Shown: positions 32,500 to 43,995 of the stretch, one piece after another
Layout: each line of letters begins with the position of its first letter
Position numbering within the stretch: the stretch's first letter is position 1
Assembly: GCA_036365455.1 (NCBI GenBank)
Contig: JAWQUS010000011.1
Coordinates: 392,001-456,000 of the forward strand
Reading direction: 5' to 3'
Length of the DNA stretch: 64,000 bases
Source of the DNA: Macrosoma leucophasiata
Taxonomy: Eukaryota > Arthropoda > Insecta > Lepidoptera > Hedylidae
The notes under the pieces: generated by a model
What the model was told of the DNA's origin: nothing
The model's database searches: none
The model's input: the letters and a program-made list of their open reading frames with translations, nothing else
Made by a program: the position numbers and the translations under genes

Positions 32500-32825
32500 C
32501 TGGCATGCCATCATCACTCCAGCCGAATGACGTCCGCTGCTGGAGATAGGCTTCTCCAAAGACACCCACAACAGTGTTGTGCGTCAATGGGGAGAATTAG
32601 CCATAATCGCCACGCTTGGCAAGCGGATTGGCGATCGCAGTAACGGTAGTTTAATCGGGCCGCTGCTGCCCATCCCGCCTTGTTATATTTACTACCGCCC
32701 TATTGTAATGGTTTGACCGCCATTGTTCGGTTGACTGACTGCACTCGCGGAAGAATTCTCTTCCAGTACAAGAGAAATTTAATCTTCCGCTAGTGGGCGG
32801 TGGGTCACCACATCCCGACGCCAGT
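32500..32825 (+). mobile_element. element E, longest plus-strand copy
   Basis: CATCATCACTCCAGCCGAATG opens it. Read on the minus strand, that end encodes GEAYLQQ-TSFGW, an RTE-like C-terminus followed by a GAT repeat, so transcription is minus-ward. The other end (TTGACTGACTGCACTCGCGG to CCACATCCCGACG) is non-coding. I infer a non-autonomous element borrowing a LINE 3' end. Confidence 0.7.
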
Positions 32826-32874
32826 GGTATCTGACATGCATGAAAACATAAATTTACACGATCATAACACTTGT

Positions 32875-33171
32875 TTTTTCACATATTTTTACCGGTGGTA
32901 GAGCTCCAATGATGGAGCTCGCGGGCGTAGGCACCACCGCATTACGTAACATACTTGCCGATGAATGGTAGTGTTCAGCATTATCGTGTTCCGGTTAGAT
33001 GGTAATGTACGGCCCTGTAATTTCCGGCACAGAGACATAACACATTAGGCCTCAGGAGTGGCAACGCATCTGCATTTTGACCTTTGGTAATTGTGTGGGT
33101 GACTATAGGCTGCAGTCATCTTAACACCAATATGAACTGCGTGCTTGTTTGCCACTTTTATTACATAAAAA
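32875..33171 (+). mobile_element. SINE-A, young, with 9-bp TSD
   Basis: AACACTTGT occurs at 32866-32874 and 33172-33180. Between them lie about 16 T-rich bases and a SINE-A from ACCGGTGGTAGAGCTCC to its A tail. Confidence 0.8.
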
Positions 33172-33333
33172 AACACTTGTCAATTAATCAAAGACTTTGC
33201 AGTTACCAAAATATTGTAGGCTGAGGGAACTCGCAGTAAGAATTTTCCTAATCGGAAAACTGCAATGTGACATTGGAGTTTTTCGATCAATTATTTTGGT
33301 AGGTAGGTATATGACATAACGATGGCATCGCGA

Positions 33334-33590
33334 CGTGATGACCCCATTGTCCTCTAGTGGAGAAGAATTCTTCCTGTAGTGCAATCAGTCAACCGAACAA
33401 TGGCGGTCATTCCAATAGGGCGGTAAATATAATAACGAGATATGGGCAGCGGCGACTCCTGATAAAACTACCGTCACATCTGCGATCGCTAATCCGCCTG
33501 CCAAACGTGGCGATCATGGCATAGTCCCCTCTTATGGCTTAGGACTAGGCCTTATCCAGCGGAGGTATTTCGACCGGAATGGTGATGACG
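33334..33590 (-). mobile_element. element E, inverted relative to 32500
   Basis: GACGTGATGACCCCATTGTC to GGAATGGTGATGAC. With 32500-32825 it brackets a SINE-A. Confidence 0.7.
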
Positions 33591-33603
33591 TAATGTTCAT
33601 GAA

Positions 33604-33955
33604 ACAATTATTTTATAATCTATCCAAATAAATAAAATTGGAGTGTCTGTTTGTAATATAAAAATAACCTCTTTTTACTAAATGCATATGTATGTACCTA
33701 TACACGGTACATATACCAAAACAATATCTTTTACAATTACTGTCTGTTTGTTTGTCTGTCTGTCTGTCTACTTGTCCCCGCTAATCTCGGGAATGGCTAG
33801 ACCGATTTTGACGGGACTTCCACTGGCAGATAGCTTATGTAATAAGAAGTAACTTAGGGTATAACTTTTATACCAGTTGTGCCCACGACTTCGTCTAGGT
33901 AGATACTGAACAATCATAAATTCTCACGCGGACGAAGTCGCGGGCAGAGCTAATA
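33604..33955 (-). mobile_element. element H
   Basis: ATAAATAAAATTGGAGTGTC, a GTCTGTCTGTCTGTC tract, then paired CACGACTTCGTCTAGG and CGGACGAAGTCGCGGG at the right end. Non-coding. Confidence 0.6.
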
Positions 33956-34353
33956 ATAAACAAGATCAAAATGGTATCAGATACAGAGCACAAGCACCGT
34001 ACTAACCATGGGCGTAACATATAGAATAGTCACTATCAACGCAGCTGAGATCTTAATTACTATTGACCGGACTAATATAGTTAGCATTTTGAAAGCGGTG
34101 ATTGCTAGCTGCGTGTGTACGGCCATGTAGAATGTTGCTATTAAAATTATTGACAGTAATTATACCTTTGCTTGGTTTGATATGTTTATCGTAATTCACT
34201 CGTCAACATATTTATTCAGTAAGCAAGTTAAAATTCATTGTATGGTAAAAATTATGTGAGTGCTAATATTATACAGAGAAATGACAGGTCAAATAAAGAT
34301 AGTACAATCATTAAAATCTGTGTTTTTTTTCTATGAAAGGAAAACAAAAGGAA
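33956..34353. other. non-coding stretch
   Basis: Nothing recognised. Confidence 0.4.
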
Positions 34354-34506
34354 GGTAGCAAACAAGCATGCAGCAGACATTGATGTTAAATGATGACTGC
34401 AGCCTATAGAGATCTACACTAAAATCAGAGATCAAAATGCAGATGCGTTGCCACACCTGAGACCTAAGTTGTTGTCTCTGTGACAGTTATTACGGGTCCA
34501 TACAAA
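34354..34506 (-). mobile_element. SINE-A 3' half, old subfamily
   Basis: GGTAGCAAACAAGCATGCAG to GTTATTACGGGTCCATACA. Confidence 0.7.
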
Positions 34507-34941
34507 TAGTCCGAAAATTTGTCTTATTTTGAATATTCGATCTCTGGATTGCATGTATTAACTCAATTGGCTGTTTGTGAGTAATATTTATTGAAAAAGT
34601 TTAACCAAAATTTAAGACTGTAAATAAAAAAAAATAAAATTGATTTCCAGCGCAAATTTTAATTATTTTTTTTATTGATGAAGTCATAGCTGACCAGATA
34701 CGATCATCATATAATTTTCCCATTTTAATAAATTTTCAAGACCGTATATTATTATATTAGACATTTATACATGTATATTTATATATGACAAGGTTGATCT
34801 AAAAGAAAACAAGTAAAATATTTATACTATTGAAGCATCCATCCCATATCTATGTTTTCATCTATCGATCCAAGTCGTATTTGAAGTTCAAAATCAGATA
34901 ACACCAAACACCCATCAAGATTACACGATCCCCCATGTCCG
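34507..34941. other. AT-rich stretch before the tandem array
   Basis: Nothing recognised. Confidence 0.4.
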
Positions 34942-36800
34942 GTTCAATTAAAAGAATTCCTCAAGGAGATATTTTCGTTACGATCGGGGGCATTCGGAAA
35001 CGCATTCCCAAAATACTTCCAATATAAATTAGAGAGTAGGTACCTACTGACGCGCGACTCGACAATATTGCTGACAGATATTGTCGCTGACTGCCAAGAA
35101 CTTGATAATTCGACGCTGCCATTGAAACAATTGACAGTTGAGATTCATTGCCTTTTGTTTTGTTTTTTGAGCCGAAATGTAAACAAACATTTTAAGTATT
35201 AGTGGTTAAAATAAAACTTTGTTTAGAGTAATAGTAAATTGGCACCATCCCATAATAAACGTACAAATTAAATGGAAGAAAAACATTTTTTTTTTACTTT
35301 ATATTAAGTAAGACTTGCTTAAACAATAACTCCAGAACGAAAATCTATAATCCTCTATTACCGACAATACGGTAGATTGAAACATACGCCTTACAAGAAA
35401 AATCTGTATTTTCATAATGATTGCGAACAATCGGACACGCATTATCATAATACATACAGGTTCCGATTTTCCCTATTATGTATGTTACTTTATAAGTCGA
35501 CAATATAACAATATTAATTCAATGGGTAATTAAGATCAAATTAAAATAATTTCTTCTAAACATTTTGGTACGATTCTTGGGGCAATCGGAAACGCATTCC
35601 TGAAATACTTCCAAGATAAATTAGAGAGTCCTGACGTGCGACGCGGAGTGACAATATCGCTGACAGATATTGTTGCTGACTGCCAAGAACTTGATAATCT
35701 GAAGCTGCTATTGAAGCAATTGACAGCTGAGATTCATTTCCTTTTTGGTTTGTTTTTTGAGCCGAAATGTAAACAAACATTTAAAGTGATTTTGGTTTAA
35801 AGAAAGGTTTGTTTAGAGTAATAATAAATTAGTACCATCTTAAAATAAACGTACCTACGAATGAAATGGCAGAAAAATCACTAAGTCATTGTTTTTTCTT
35901 TACTTCACATTAAGTAAGACTTGTTTAAGGAATAACTACAACACTTTACTGGTGGTAGAGCTCCAGTGATGGAGCTCGCGGGCGTAGGCACCACCGCATT
36001 ACCTAATATACTTGCCGCTAAATGGTAGTGTTCAACACTATCGTGTTCCGGTCAGGTGGTAATGTACGGCCCTGTAATTTCCGGCACAGAGGCATAAGAC
36101 CTTAGGCCTCAGGAGTGATAACGCATCTGCATTTTGACCTTGGTCTTTGTGTGGGTGTCTATAGGCTGCAGTCATCACTTAACATCAATGTGAACTGCAT
36201 GCTTGTTTACCACTTCCATTACATAAAAAAAAAAAAAAAGCACGAATATCTGTAATCCTTTGATACCGACAATACAGTAGCTTGAACCTTAACCCTAAAA
36301 AAAAACAAGGAATTATTTTTGTTACTATAGAGAATAATCGGACACGCTCTCTCAAAGTACTTATAGGTTCCGATTTTTCTCTGTAAGGTATGTTTCTCTA
36401 TCAATCGACAATCTAACATTGATTCATTAATTAAGATCAAATTAAAAGAGTTCTTCCAGAATATTTTCTGTTACGATTTTTGGGCAATCGGAAACGCATG
36501 CCCGAAATACTTCCCTTAAAAATTAGAGAATAGGTATCTACCGACGCGCGACGCGAAGCTACTCGTACCTATAATATCGCTGACAGGTATTGTTGCTGAC
36601 TGCCAAGAACTTGATAATTTGACGTTGCCATTGAAACAGTTGACAACTGAGATTCATTACCTTTTTGTTGTAAACATTTTAAGTGATTTTGATTAAAAGA
36701 AAGGTTTGTTCAGAGTAATAATAAATTAGCACCGTAGCACATGTACGAATTTGGATGGAAGAAAATACACATATCTGTAATCCTATGCTACCGACAATAT
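34942..36800. repeat. tandem array, about three units of about 600 bp
   Basis: The anchor TGCCAAGAACTTGATAA recurs near 35090, 35682 and 36600. Spacing is about 591 bp, then about 918 bp, or about 626 bp after removing the SINE-A insertion. Other shared landmarks are CAATCGGAAACGCATTCC, GAGCCGAAATGTAAACAAAC and GGTTCCGATTTT. The third unit is incomplete. No long frame is conserved between units. Confidence 0.85.
35948..36239 (+). mobile_element. SINE-A, full length, inserted into the tandem array
   Basis: ACTGGTGGTAGAGCTCC to a 16-base A tail. Unit 1 of the array has the empty site. The flanks suggest only a short CAC duplication. Confidence 0.9.
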
Positions 36801-36894
36801 ATGGAAAAAACTCATCAAAATATTGTCATATTATCTTTCTTTTGCTTTTTGCTCTGGATCCTTGTATTGTTCCTATATTCCAATAGACACATGA

Positions 36895-37075
36895 AACGGC
36901 CTCAGTGGTCTAGTGAGTTTTTGTGGTGACTCTCGAAGTTTGGCAATTTGTCCGGAGATGTCAATAGAATCGCCACCTTGATAACATAGGTATAACTGGT
37001 GAATGGTAGGTCTCGGCATGAATTATTGAGTACTGTAGGTACTGTACCTTCCCCTTCGGGGTACATACGTTAACA
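36895..37075 (+). mobile_element. SINE-B relic
   Basis: CGGCCTCAGTGGTCTAGTGAG (head), GTCCGGAGATGTCAATAG, CCTTCCCCTTCGGGGTA (tail). Strongly diverged. Confidence 0.5.
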
Positions 37076-37699
37076 TAAAACAAAATGAACGCAAAGGATA
37101 AAATGAAGTATACCTGGAATAATACAAAAAAAAGTTAGAGCAAATAAATGTGCTTAACACGCAATACGTAACAGCTGTAACAGGAGATTAAGTGGCGGCT
37201 CACAAAGGAATCCGAGTGGGAAATAACCTCTTAAAGCGATATTTTTTATGCAAGCGCTGGTGTCGACATCTGTCAAGGTGTAAAAATAGACGCCGCCACG
37301 TGGGGCGGGGAGTGCAGCATTGAATGTGTAATTTGGACGTACAAAAGGTAAGTGCGAAGTTATTGATGCAGATTTAGGGTTCCTTTGGGTGAAAATAATA
37401 ATTTTGGTGAGTGGTAATCTTACAGCTGCTAGTCACTAATAATTTAATACTTTCTTCTACACGTACTCGCATTCTAGTTACCGGGTTATTAAGGATGACG
37501 TTTGATATTTTTTAATTTCGAAATGTTTTAAATCTTATACAGAACGCGTTTGTGAAAGACATTATTAATTGTTTTTTTATTGGCAGTGGTGATAAAGATG
37601 CAGATCCGATGAATGGTAAATGAATACTACATCCTCTCTCCTCTCCATCCTCCAATATAAAGCTTTGCCATCCCTGCGGTCAAAATTGTCTCAGTTCAG
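37076..37699. other. stretch with a GC-rich patch and donor-like site
   Basis: GACGCCGCCACGTGGGGCGG (about 37291) is followed by a consensus donor AAAAG|GTAAGT at 37348. No matching coding exon was found. Confidence 0.3.
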
Positions 37700-37846
37700 A
37701 GGTAAACACCTCTGCTCTGAGACAGTTATGGCATAACAACCAGAACACGATGGTATTGAATACTACGATTTGGCGGCAGATAGATTAGATAATGTGGTAG
37801 TGCCTACGTGTCTAATCCATCAAGCTGCAGCACTGGTTTAGGGTTT
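37700..37846 (-). mobile_element. SINE-A relic
   Basis: GAGACAGTTATGGCATAAC, GAACACGATGGTATTGAATAC and GGCGGCAGATAGATTAGAT. Confidence 0.5.
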
Positions 37847-38388
37847 GTATCCAGACATCTAGTTTTTGGAGATGTCTAAACACGCTACCTTCAATCTTTA
37901 GAAATCTTTACAAATATGGTGACTTAAGTGAAAATAATATCACCAAAGAACCACGACGTGCACAAAACAAAATCACACTTCACCCTGTATTTATAATTCG
38001 GGTGCAACCATTATGAAAACCCGAGGGGAGATATTATCGCAATGCTAATAAAAAGTGCCTTTGAATCGAAGGAAGTGTTTCATAATACGAGATTACGGGA
38101 TCCGAGTTTTGAACCGTGTTCAAATGTTTGCCTTTGTAAAGCTTCGCCTTGAAAGATTTCATTCCAATAAGGGATGTTAGATCAACGTCCTTTATGCGCA
38201 AAAGTTTCATATGAATTGAAAGGCGCGGGATGATTAATGTGCGCTTTGGTATTTTGATGAAACCCCGTTTAACTGTGCTGTGGTAGTTGGGATGAAGGGT
38301 AACTTGAGGGTAAAGGTTTGGGCGGTTAAATCTTAGAATATGGAGAATAATTTAAAACAATCTTTCCACATAACTTATATATTTTGTA
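37847..38388. other. non-coding stretch
   Basis: Nothing recognised. Confidence 0.4.
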
Positions 38389-38990
38389 CTACCTGTGCCC
38401 GCGACTTCGTCTACGTGAGAAAAAATATGATTGTTCAGTATCTACCTGGACGAAGTCGTGGGCTCAGCTAGTATAAAAGTAGCCTAAGTTACTCCTTATT
38501 ACATCAGCTATCCCGTGAAAGACCCGTCAAAATCGGAGACACTTAAAATCTATTTATTTGTAGGTATGTAGGTATGTATGTATGTATGGAGATAAAAGTA
38601 GCCTTAGTTAGTCCTTATTACATCAACTACCTACCCGTCGAAGTCCCATCAAAGTCGGATACACTCCAATTCTACTTATTTGTTTGTAGGTATGTATGTA
38701 TGTATGGACATACATACATACCTACATACAAATAAGTAGAATTCGTCCACGTGAGAAAAAATATGATTGTTCAGTATCTACCCGGACGAAGTCGTGGGCG
38801 CAGCTAGTATAAAAGTAGCCTAAGTTACTCCTTATTACATCAGCTATCCCGTGAAAGACCGCCAAACAGACAGACAGACAAAAATGGTGTTTTGGTATAT
38901 GTACCGTGTATACATACATATGCATCTAGTAAATAGCGGTTATTTTAATATTACAAACAGACACTCCAATTTAATTTATTTGTATAAATG
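38389..38990 (+). mobile_element. element H, internally duplicated
   Basis: The segment CTACGTGAGAAAAAATATG through CAGCTATCCCGTGAAAGACC occurs twice (about 38407-38524 and 38742-38856). Between them lie further AGTAGCCT-AGTTA units and a hairpin. Ends with ACAAACAGACACTCCAATTT. Confidence 0.65.
38668..38743. repeat. 35-bp-arm hairpin inside element H
   Basis: 38668-38702 and 38709-38743 are reverse complements with one mismatch and a 6-base loop. The inner part is GTAT tetranucleotide. Confidence 0.9.
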
Positions 38991-39014
38991 CTCTAAATAC
39001 AGGAGTATTACTTT

Positions 39015-39215
39015 GATTAACTGCCTCAGTATTGCAGCAACTAGTCAGCCTAACCAGCCTCAGTGCCACTAGCAGGCAACTACTGCTACACAGAGGTATT
39101 GGGCTATCTCCTGGTCGGAAAGGTTATTTTTCCATCTTCTGGAAGTTTCCTTCTATCACCCTTCTAGTTTGGTTATATACCCGGAGATGTCAATGTATAC
39201 CATTAAAACAATAAA
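39015..39215 (+). mobile_element. SINE-B relic
   Basis: AACTGCCTCAGT head, CTACTGCTACACAGAGGT-like tRNA part and CCCGGAGATGTCAATG. Confidence 0.45.
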
Positions 39216-39561
39216 AAGGAAAGGTCTTGCGAAGAATCTGCATAAAAAAATATTGCTTATTATCTTAACTAAGAGACGCTGAAGACCGCAACAAATGGAA
39301 ACGCATCGCAAAAGCTACAGCGTCTGCAGAAAATGCATCATCGCTAGCTGCGACCACTCTGTCAAGAGTGAACGACTAAGCATCTTAAGTAAGTACCTAC
39401 AGTACACAACATCAACAATGGGAACTGCCTCGTTTGCCAGTTTCATAAAATAAGAAAGCATCTTTTTCACATCATTATGTCTTTTTAAGTGAAGAATTGC
39501 GTGTACAATAGAATATCATTCGATAATGGCCATGATAATGTATAATGGTAAAAATATAACA

Positions 39562-39850
39562 TTTTTTTATGAATGTAATGGAAGTGGCAAACAAGCATGC
39601 AGTTCACATTGATGTTAAGTGATGACTGCAGCCTAGAGACACCCACACAAAGACCAAGGTCAAAATGCAGATGCGTTACCACTCCTGAGGCCTAAGGTGT
39701 TATGCCTCTGTGCCGGAAATTATAGGGCCGTACATTATCACCTGACCGGAACACGATTGTGCTGAACACTACCATTTAGCGGCAAGTATATTAGGTAATG
39801 CGGTGGTGCCTACTCCCGCGAGCTCCGTCACTGGAGCTCTACCACCAGTA
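39562..39850 (-). mobile_element. SINE-A, full length, young
   Basis: T-run to CTACCACCAGTA with the intact GAGCTCCGTCACTGGAGCTC hairpin, a good reference copy. Confidence 0.9.
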
Positions 39851-40227
39851 ATCCTGTGTATAATACAGATGTAATACACAGTTCTTTTTGTAATTCGCCG
39901 TACGTGGCTTCATTCGCGTGTCCACCAATCGATGTCTATGCAGCGTTCCTAAATGAATATGTCTTATATCCCTCCACAACGTAACGGGTTTCCCTTAGCT
40001 ATACGTCCAAATTTATTTAGGCTGAGAGCCCTTTGTACTGGCAAATTTACTGGTGAAGTAGACCAATGCCATCATGAGACGAGCTGCCTACATAAGCCCT
40101 TAAAAAAACATGTTTGTACCAGTATAACATATAGAATTCAAATGTGCCTACGTTGTCTGGGTAACTAAGTGGCAATAGGTGCGAAAATAGGTCTGCTAAG
40201 ACTTAGATCTCGGTGCAAAATGTTTTT
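39851..40227. other. non-coding stretch
   Basis: A 71-codon plus frame at 39953 has no recognisable domain. Confidence 0.35.
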
Positions 40228-40342
40228 TTTAAAACGCATCTGCGAATTGGCCTCTGGTATTTGTGTAGATGTCTATAGTCTGCAGTCATAATTTAACATT
40301 CATGTGAACTGCGTTCTTGGTGCCTTCGTTACATAATAAAGG
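40228..40342 (+). mobile_element. SINE-A 3' fragment, old subfamily
   Basis: AAACGCATCTGCGAATTGG to TTCGTTACATAATAAA. Confidence 0.65.
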
Positions 40343-41081
40343 GGCAGATAGGATGATGGCATTCCACGCTCTCAAATAGTGAATTTGAACAGATATTATC
40401 TACTCCTCAATCCGTCAAACTAGGTCTATATCGTTCCATATAATAGACAGTTTATCTCGCGAATGAAAGTACACGTAAACATCAACGTCAAAACCAATCC
40501 CAGCTCCACAATCACATGTCGTCCGTAAACCGGCCGCTTTCAAAGATTGCTGTGATATGCACCAAGCGCATGGCGGCAAAAAACGGAGCACCATATCTGT
40601 CGGCATATGGAGCAATAAACATCATATTAAGATTAGAATTCACCAATGCGATGCGCCAAATAATCGCTTATTATTTTGACGAATAAAAATAATGAGTGGC
40701 ATTCGTATAATCTATACAAACAAGTGATGAGAATAGATGAATCTTTCAAGGTAGTAAATAATCCACGATTATTATTTTCAAAGATGACATTATTCAGCTG
40801 ATAATATGCTGATAACTTACGCATTCCTGGTGGCATGACATCACTTAAAAGTGTCTTACCTGCAACAAAACAAATGAACATTATCACCTTTATAAAAAGC
40901 GGTCATAAGAAATCACACGCTAGCCTTATAGGTATACTTCTTAGCCAGTTCTTACCTTAATCTTGTTAATTCAAATAGGTTTATAATTTCTACCCACTTA
41001 AGAAGTTAACGCGTTAAAAACTTACTCGTAATAGGAAATTAGTATCAATCAACTTTTGACAGAAATAAAATGATATTCTTG
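40343..41081. other. stretch with a possible minus-strand microexon
   Basis: 40821-40859 has an acceptor (TTTTGTTGCAG) and donor (GTAAGTTA) on the minus strand, and one frame reading KTLLSDVMPPGM. Unproven; otherwise nothing. Confidence 0.25.
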
Positions 41082-41096
41082 ATCTTAATTTTTTAA

Positions 41097-41557
41097 GCGA
41101 GAAGCCAGAGCTGGGTATGCAGAATAGAGCATGAAAGTAAGTTAAACGCGGTCGAGATGAGATCTTTACGCAAGATCTGCGGTGTATCACTCACCGATCG
41201 CGTTCGTAATTAAGATGTAAGAAAGAGGCTTTGTGTGAATGATAGTATCGGCGTAAAAATGAAAAAAGGCATGCTCCGTTGGTTCGGGCATATAGAAAGA
41301 ATGTCGAATGAGCGAATGACTAAACAGACATACAATGCGAATGTGGATGGTTGCAGAGGCCCAGGAAGACCAAGACCTACCATGACCAAATAGGTCGAGT
41401 TCTGTCTGATGGTGGGGTCAAAAGTCTTAAGAATCGGCGTGCATGTATGAGAATGATGAAGGTAGACGAGGCACAAGAGGTTTTTCAGGACCGGGATATC
41501 TGGCACTCTACACTCTCTGCCTACCCCGTTAGGGACCTGGTGTGAAGATACATACAT
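41097..41557 (+). pseudogene. 3' fragment of the RTE-like LINE, with stop and frameshifts
   Basis: Matches the C-terminal 150 residues of the RT at 25527: SKLNAVEMRSLRKICGVSLT, then a stop, KKGMLRWFGHIERM, GPGRPR and YPVRDLV. Frame changes lie after GPGRPR (about 41372) and near 41450. The tail is GATACATACAT. Flanks ATCTTAATTTTTTA (41082) and ATCTTTATTTTTTA (41558) are near-identical, a probable target-site duplication. A 5'-truncated insertion of the same family, more decayed than the 52236 copy. Confidence 0.85.
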
Positions 41558-41571
41558 ATCTTTATTTTTTA

Positions 41572-42049
41572 CACTGCGCAAACATTTTTATGACATTCAA
41601 TAAATACATTTCCTGTGCCGATAAACGTTTAAGAATATCTGAACAGCTTTACGTCAACAATGATACTACCTACACTTAGTAATATCACAGTCTAAAGAAG
41701 ACAAACGTGTTAATTACTTTTTCTCCGAATCGCAATAGGGAAACCAAACGTTAAATTCACGGCAGTAGCAGCCATATAGGGTCTAACATACAAAAACCAC
41801 TCGAAGACCACTTTCCAAGGACACTGGTACAGTCGGCTTGCTCGAGATTAGTGGAATTTATTGCTACCGTGTTCACTGATAACATACTTCGATTGGTTGG
41901 TTGATAAATTATATAATGTATCCATATAGAAATGTTTACGGTTCTTTTTATGTTGTTGTTGCAAGTAGACATAAAGTGATTCTAAATGTTCCGTTTGACG
42001 CAAGGGTTCTGTTGAGAGATGAGGTTCTATGTGCCATCAGATTATATCA
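41572..42049. other. non-coding stretch
   Basis: Nothing recognised. Confidence 0.4.
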
Positions 42050-42346
42050 TTTTTTTTTTTTCAAATGAAGTTGGCAAACAAGCATGCAGCTCACATTGAT
42101 GTTAAGTGATGACTGCAGCCTATAGACATCTACACAAAAACCGGAGGTGATAATAAAGGTGCGTTGCCCCTGAGACCTAAGTTGTTACGTCTCTGTGATA
42201 GTTATTACGGGGCCATACATTACCATCTAACTGTAACACAATAGTGCTGAACACTTTGCCATTTAATTTTGGCGATGGATATATATGGTAAATGCGGTGG
42301 TGCCTACGCCCTCTAACTCCAGTAGTGGAACTCTACCACTTAGTAA
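42050..42346 (-). mobile_element. SINE-A, old subfamily, near full length
   Basis: GTTGGCAAACAAGCATGCAG to CTCTACCACTTAGTA. Markers GTTATTACGGGGCCATACAT and GACATCTACACAAAAACC. Confidence 0.8.
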
Positions 42347-42362
42347 GATGTAGTTTTTTTCA

Positions 42363-42478
42363 AATCCTACTAATACCTATTATAAATGCGAAATTTTGTC
42401 AGTATGGATGTTTCTTACATTTTCACAAAAAAGCTACTAGATAGACGGATTTGGATGAAACTTTACAGTTATATTACA
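42363..42478 (+). mobile_element. end of a lepidopteran non-autonomous element (Helitron-like)
   Basis: ATCCTACTAATACCTATTAT-AAATGCGAAATTTTGTCAG and GATGAAACTTTACAG resemble a very common lepidopteran repeat terminus; class from memory. Confidence 0.4.
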
Positions 42479-42781
42479 ATAATACAGTTATCGGTAATAC
42501 TACAATTTGTAATGATTAAAAGTCATAGTGATAGTCATTTATTCTAATTAAGTAGATACATGAAGGTTTTAAAATTAGGTTCTAGTGATACATAGTTGTC
42601 ATTTTCTGGCACTGCAAAATTTCATTCATTTTTTTAAAATAAAGTTTAAACTAAAATGGGTGTTTTTTAGTTCAATCTGGATTAAGTTATTCATCTAATC
42701 TATTAATATAATTGCTTACATTATTGATACATACAGTAACACACAGATATTACTACATTGTCATGTGTAAATGTCTCATTT
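42479..42781. other. AT-rich non-coding stretch
   Basis: Nothing recognised. Confidence 0.4.
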
Positions 42782-43408
42782 TTAGGGTTCCGTAGTAAAC
42801 AAGGAACCCTTATAGATTCGCCATGTCCGTCTGTCTGTCTGTCTGTCTGTCCGCCCGCGATTTAGCGCAAAACTATAAGTACTAGAGACTTGAAATTTAG
42901 CACAAGTATACACCTTAATTACGCCGACAAAGTGGTAGAATAAAAACATGAAAAAAAATATATTTAGGGTAACCTCGCCTACATGTAACTCGCATATATT
43001 TTTTTTATTTTCGATTTCCATAAAGTGTGTAGTATCGTTGGATAGGTTTTTAAAATAGTATGGATGTTCTAACATCATTTTTCGATTTAGATAACTGTTC
43101 GTGACTTATTAAGCTTTAAAGTGCAAATTTTCGTTAGATTCAAGTGTCCCCCCCCTACAGACTAAACGGTTATTGTTAGAAATTCAAACGTTACGGCAAT
43201 AGAAGCTATATATAACGAAATTAAAAGGAAAACTATCACACTTAAGTTGGCCTTTCAAGTTTGCGAGTAATAGTCGATCAAATGTACTTTACTCGAAAAT
43301 TTCGAACAAGTCCTTACAAAATACATATTTTTTTTTATTTCATCTTTTACTCTGTAACTACGGAACCCTGCACTGCGCGTGGCCCGACATGCACTTGACC
43401 GGTTTTTA
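42782..43408 (-). mobile_element. family G, full length
   Basis: TAGGGTTCCGTAGTAAACAA to GCACTTGACCGGTTTTTA, 627 bp. Inner GGAACCCTTATAG, a GTCTGTCTGTCTGTC tract, and CTACGGAACCCTGCACTGCG at the other end. No coding. Reference for the 7421 and 61190 copies. Confidence 0.8.
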
Positions 43409-43678
43409 TAGATAACATCATGATTTATAGTATACGCGGACGAAATTGTGGGAAAAAACCTAGCACAAAATCTGTCACGACACGTGTAGTAAAAATAACT
43501 AGTACTTGTAAATGTGTATACTTAGTAGAGTTCTTTATAATTTATTCATACACAATATTCCGTCAAGTGGGCATGTCGACAGCGCCCTGTAATCCGGTAC
43601 AGAGGGTAACAATTAGTATCCGCCCATTTTGTTGTATCATATTAACGGCTATATTACTGAATTGACGGTACCACTTTT

Positions 43679-43744
43679 ACTGGTGGTAGAACTTTATAGA
43701 CAGAAGTCGGGGGCGTAGGCACCACCGCATTACCTAATCTACGG
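43679..43744 (+). mobile_element. SINE-A head fragment
   Basis: ACTGGTGGTAGAACTTTATA to CATTACCTAATCTAC. Confidence 0.7.
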
Positions 43745-43747
43745 TAG

Positions 43748-43820
43748 GTAGATGTCCAGTCCAGCCTTCCACCAAAGACGCGCACCACAGTGTTGAATCA
43801 TGCGTCACTAAGGAAGACGA
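43748..43820 (+). mobile_element. element E fragment
   Basis: GATGTCCAGTCCAGCCTTCC and CACAGTGTTG-GCGTCACTAAGG. Confidence 0.5.
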
Positions 43821-43990
43821 GCCTGTTAGTCCAGCGGTGTGTGATGACCGTTTGACCCGAGACTCACGGTTCGATCGATGTACTGGGACAAATATTTGTA
43901 TGGCCTACAGCCTGTAGGCCTGGGTTTGGGTGTTTGTGTTGTGTGTTGGCACCCACGACGCAGATTTATATACCTAGTGTGGGACTGTGT
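43821..43990 (+). mobile_element. SINE-C, tRNA-like head
   Basis: A-box match TTAGTCCAGCGG and B-box-like GGTTCGATCGA with tRNA-like spacing. Then GGCCTACAGCCTGTAGGCC, an 8-bp stem. Only copy in the window. Confidence 0.55.
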
Positions 43991-43995
43991 GTGTA

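Noticed and set aside
39270..39380. Possible LINE-derived peptide (DRNKWKRIAKAT)
   Set aside because: Only one short motif, with no extension on either side; too little to call.
40943..40963. Minus-strand donor ATTAAG|GTAAGA as partner of the 39-bp candidate exon
   Set aside because: Joining leaves a TAA directly before the junction in the only open frame of the candidate exon.
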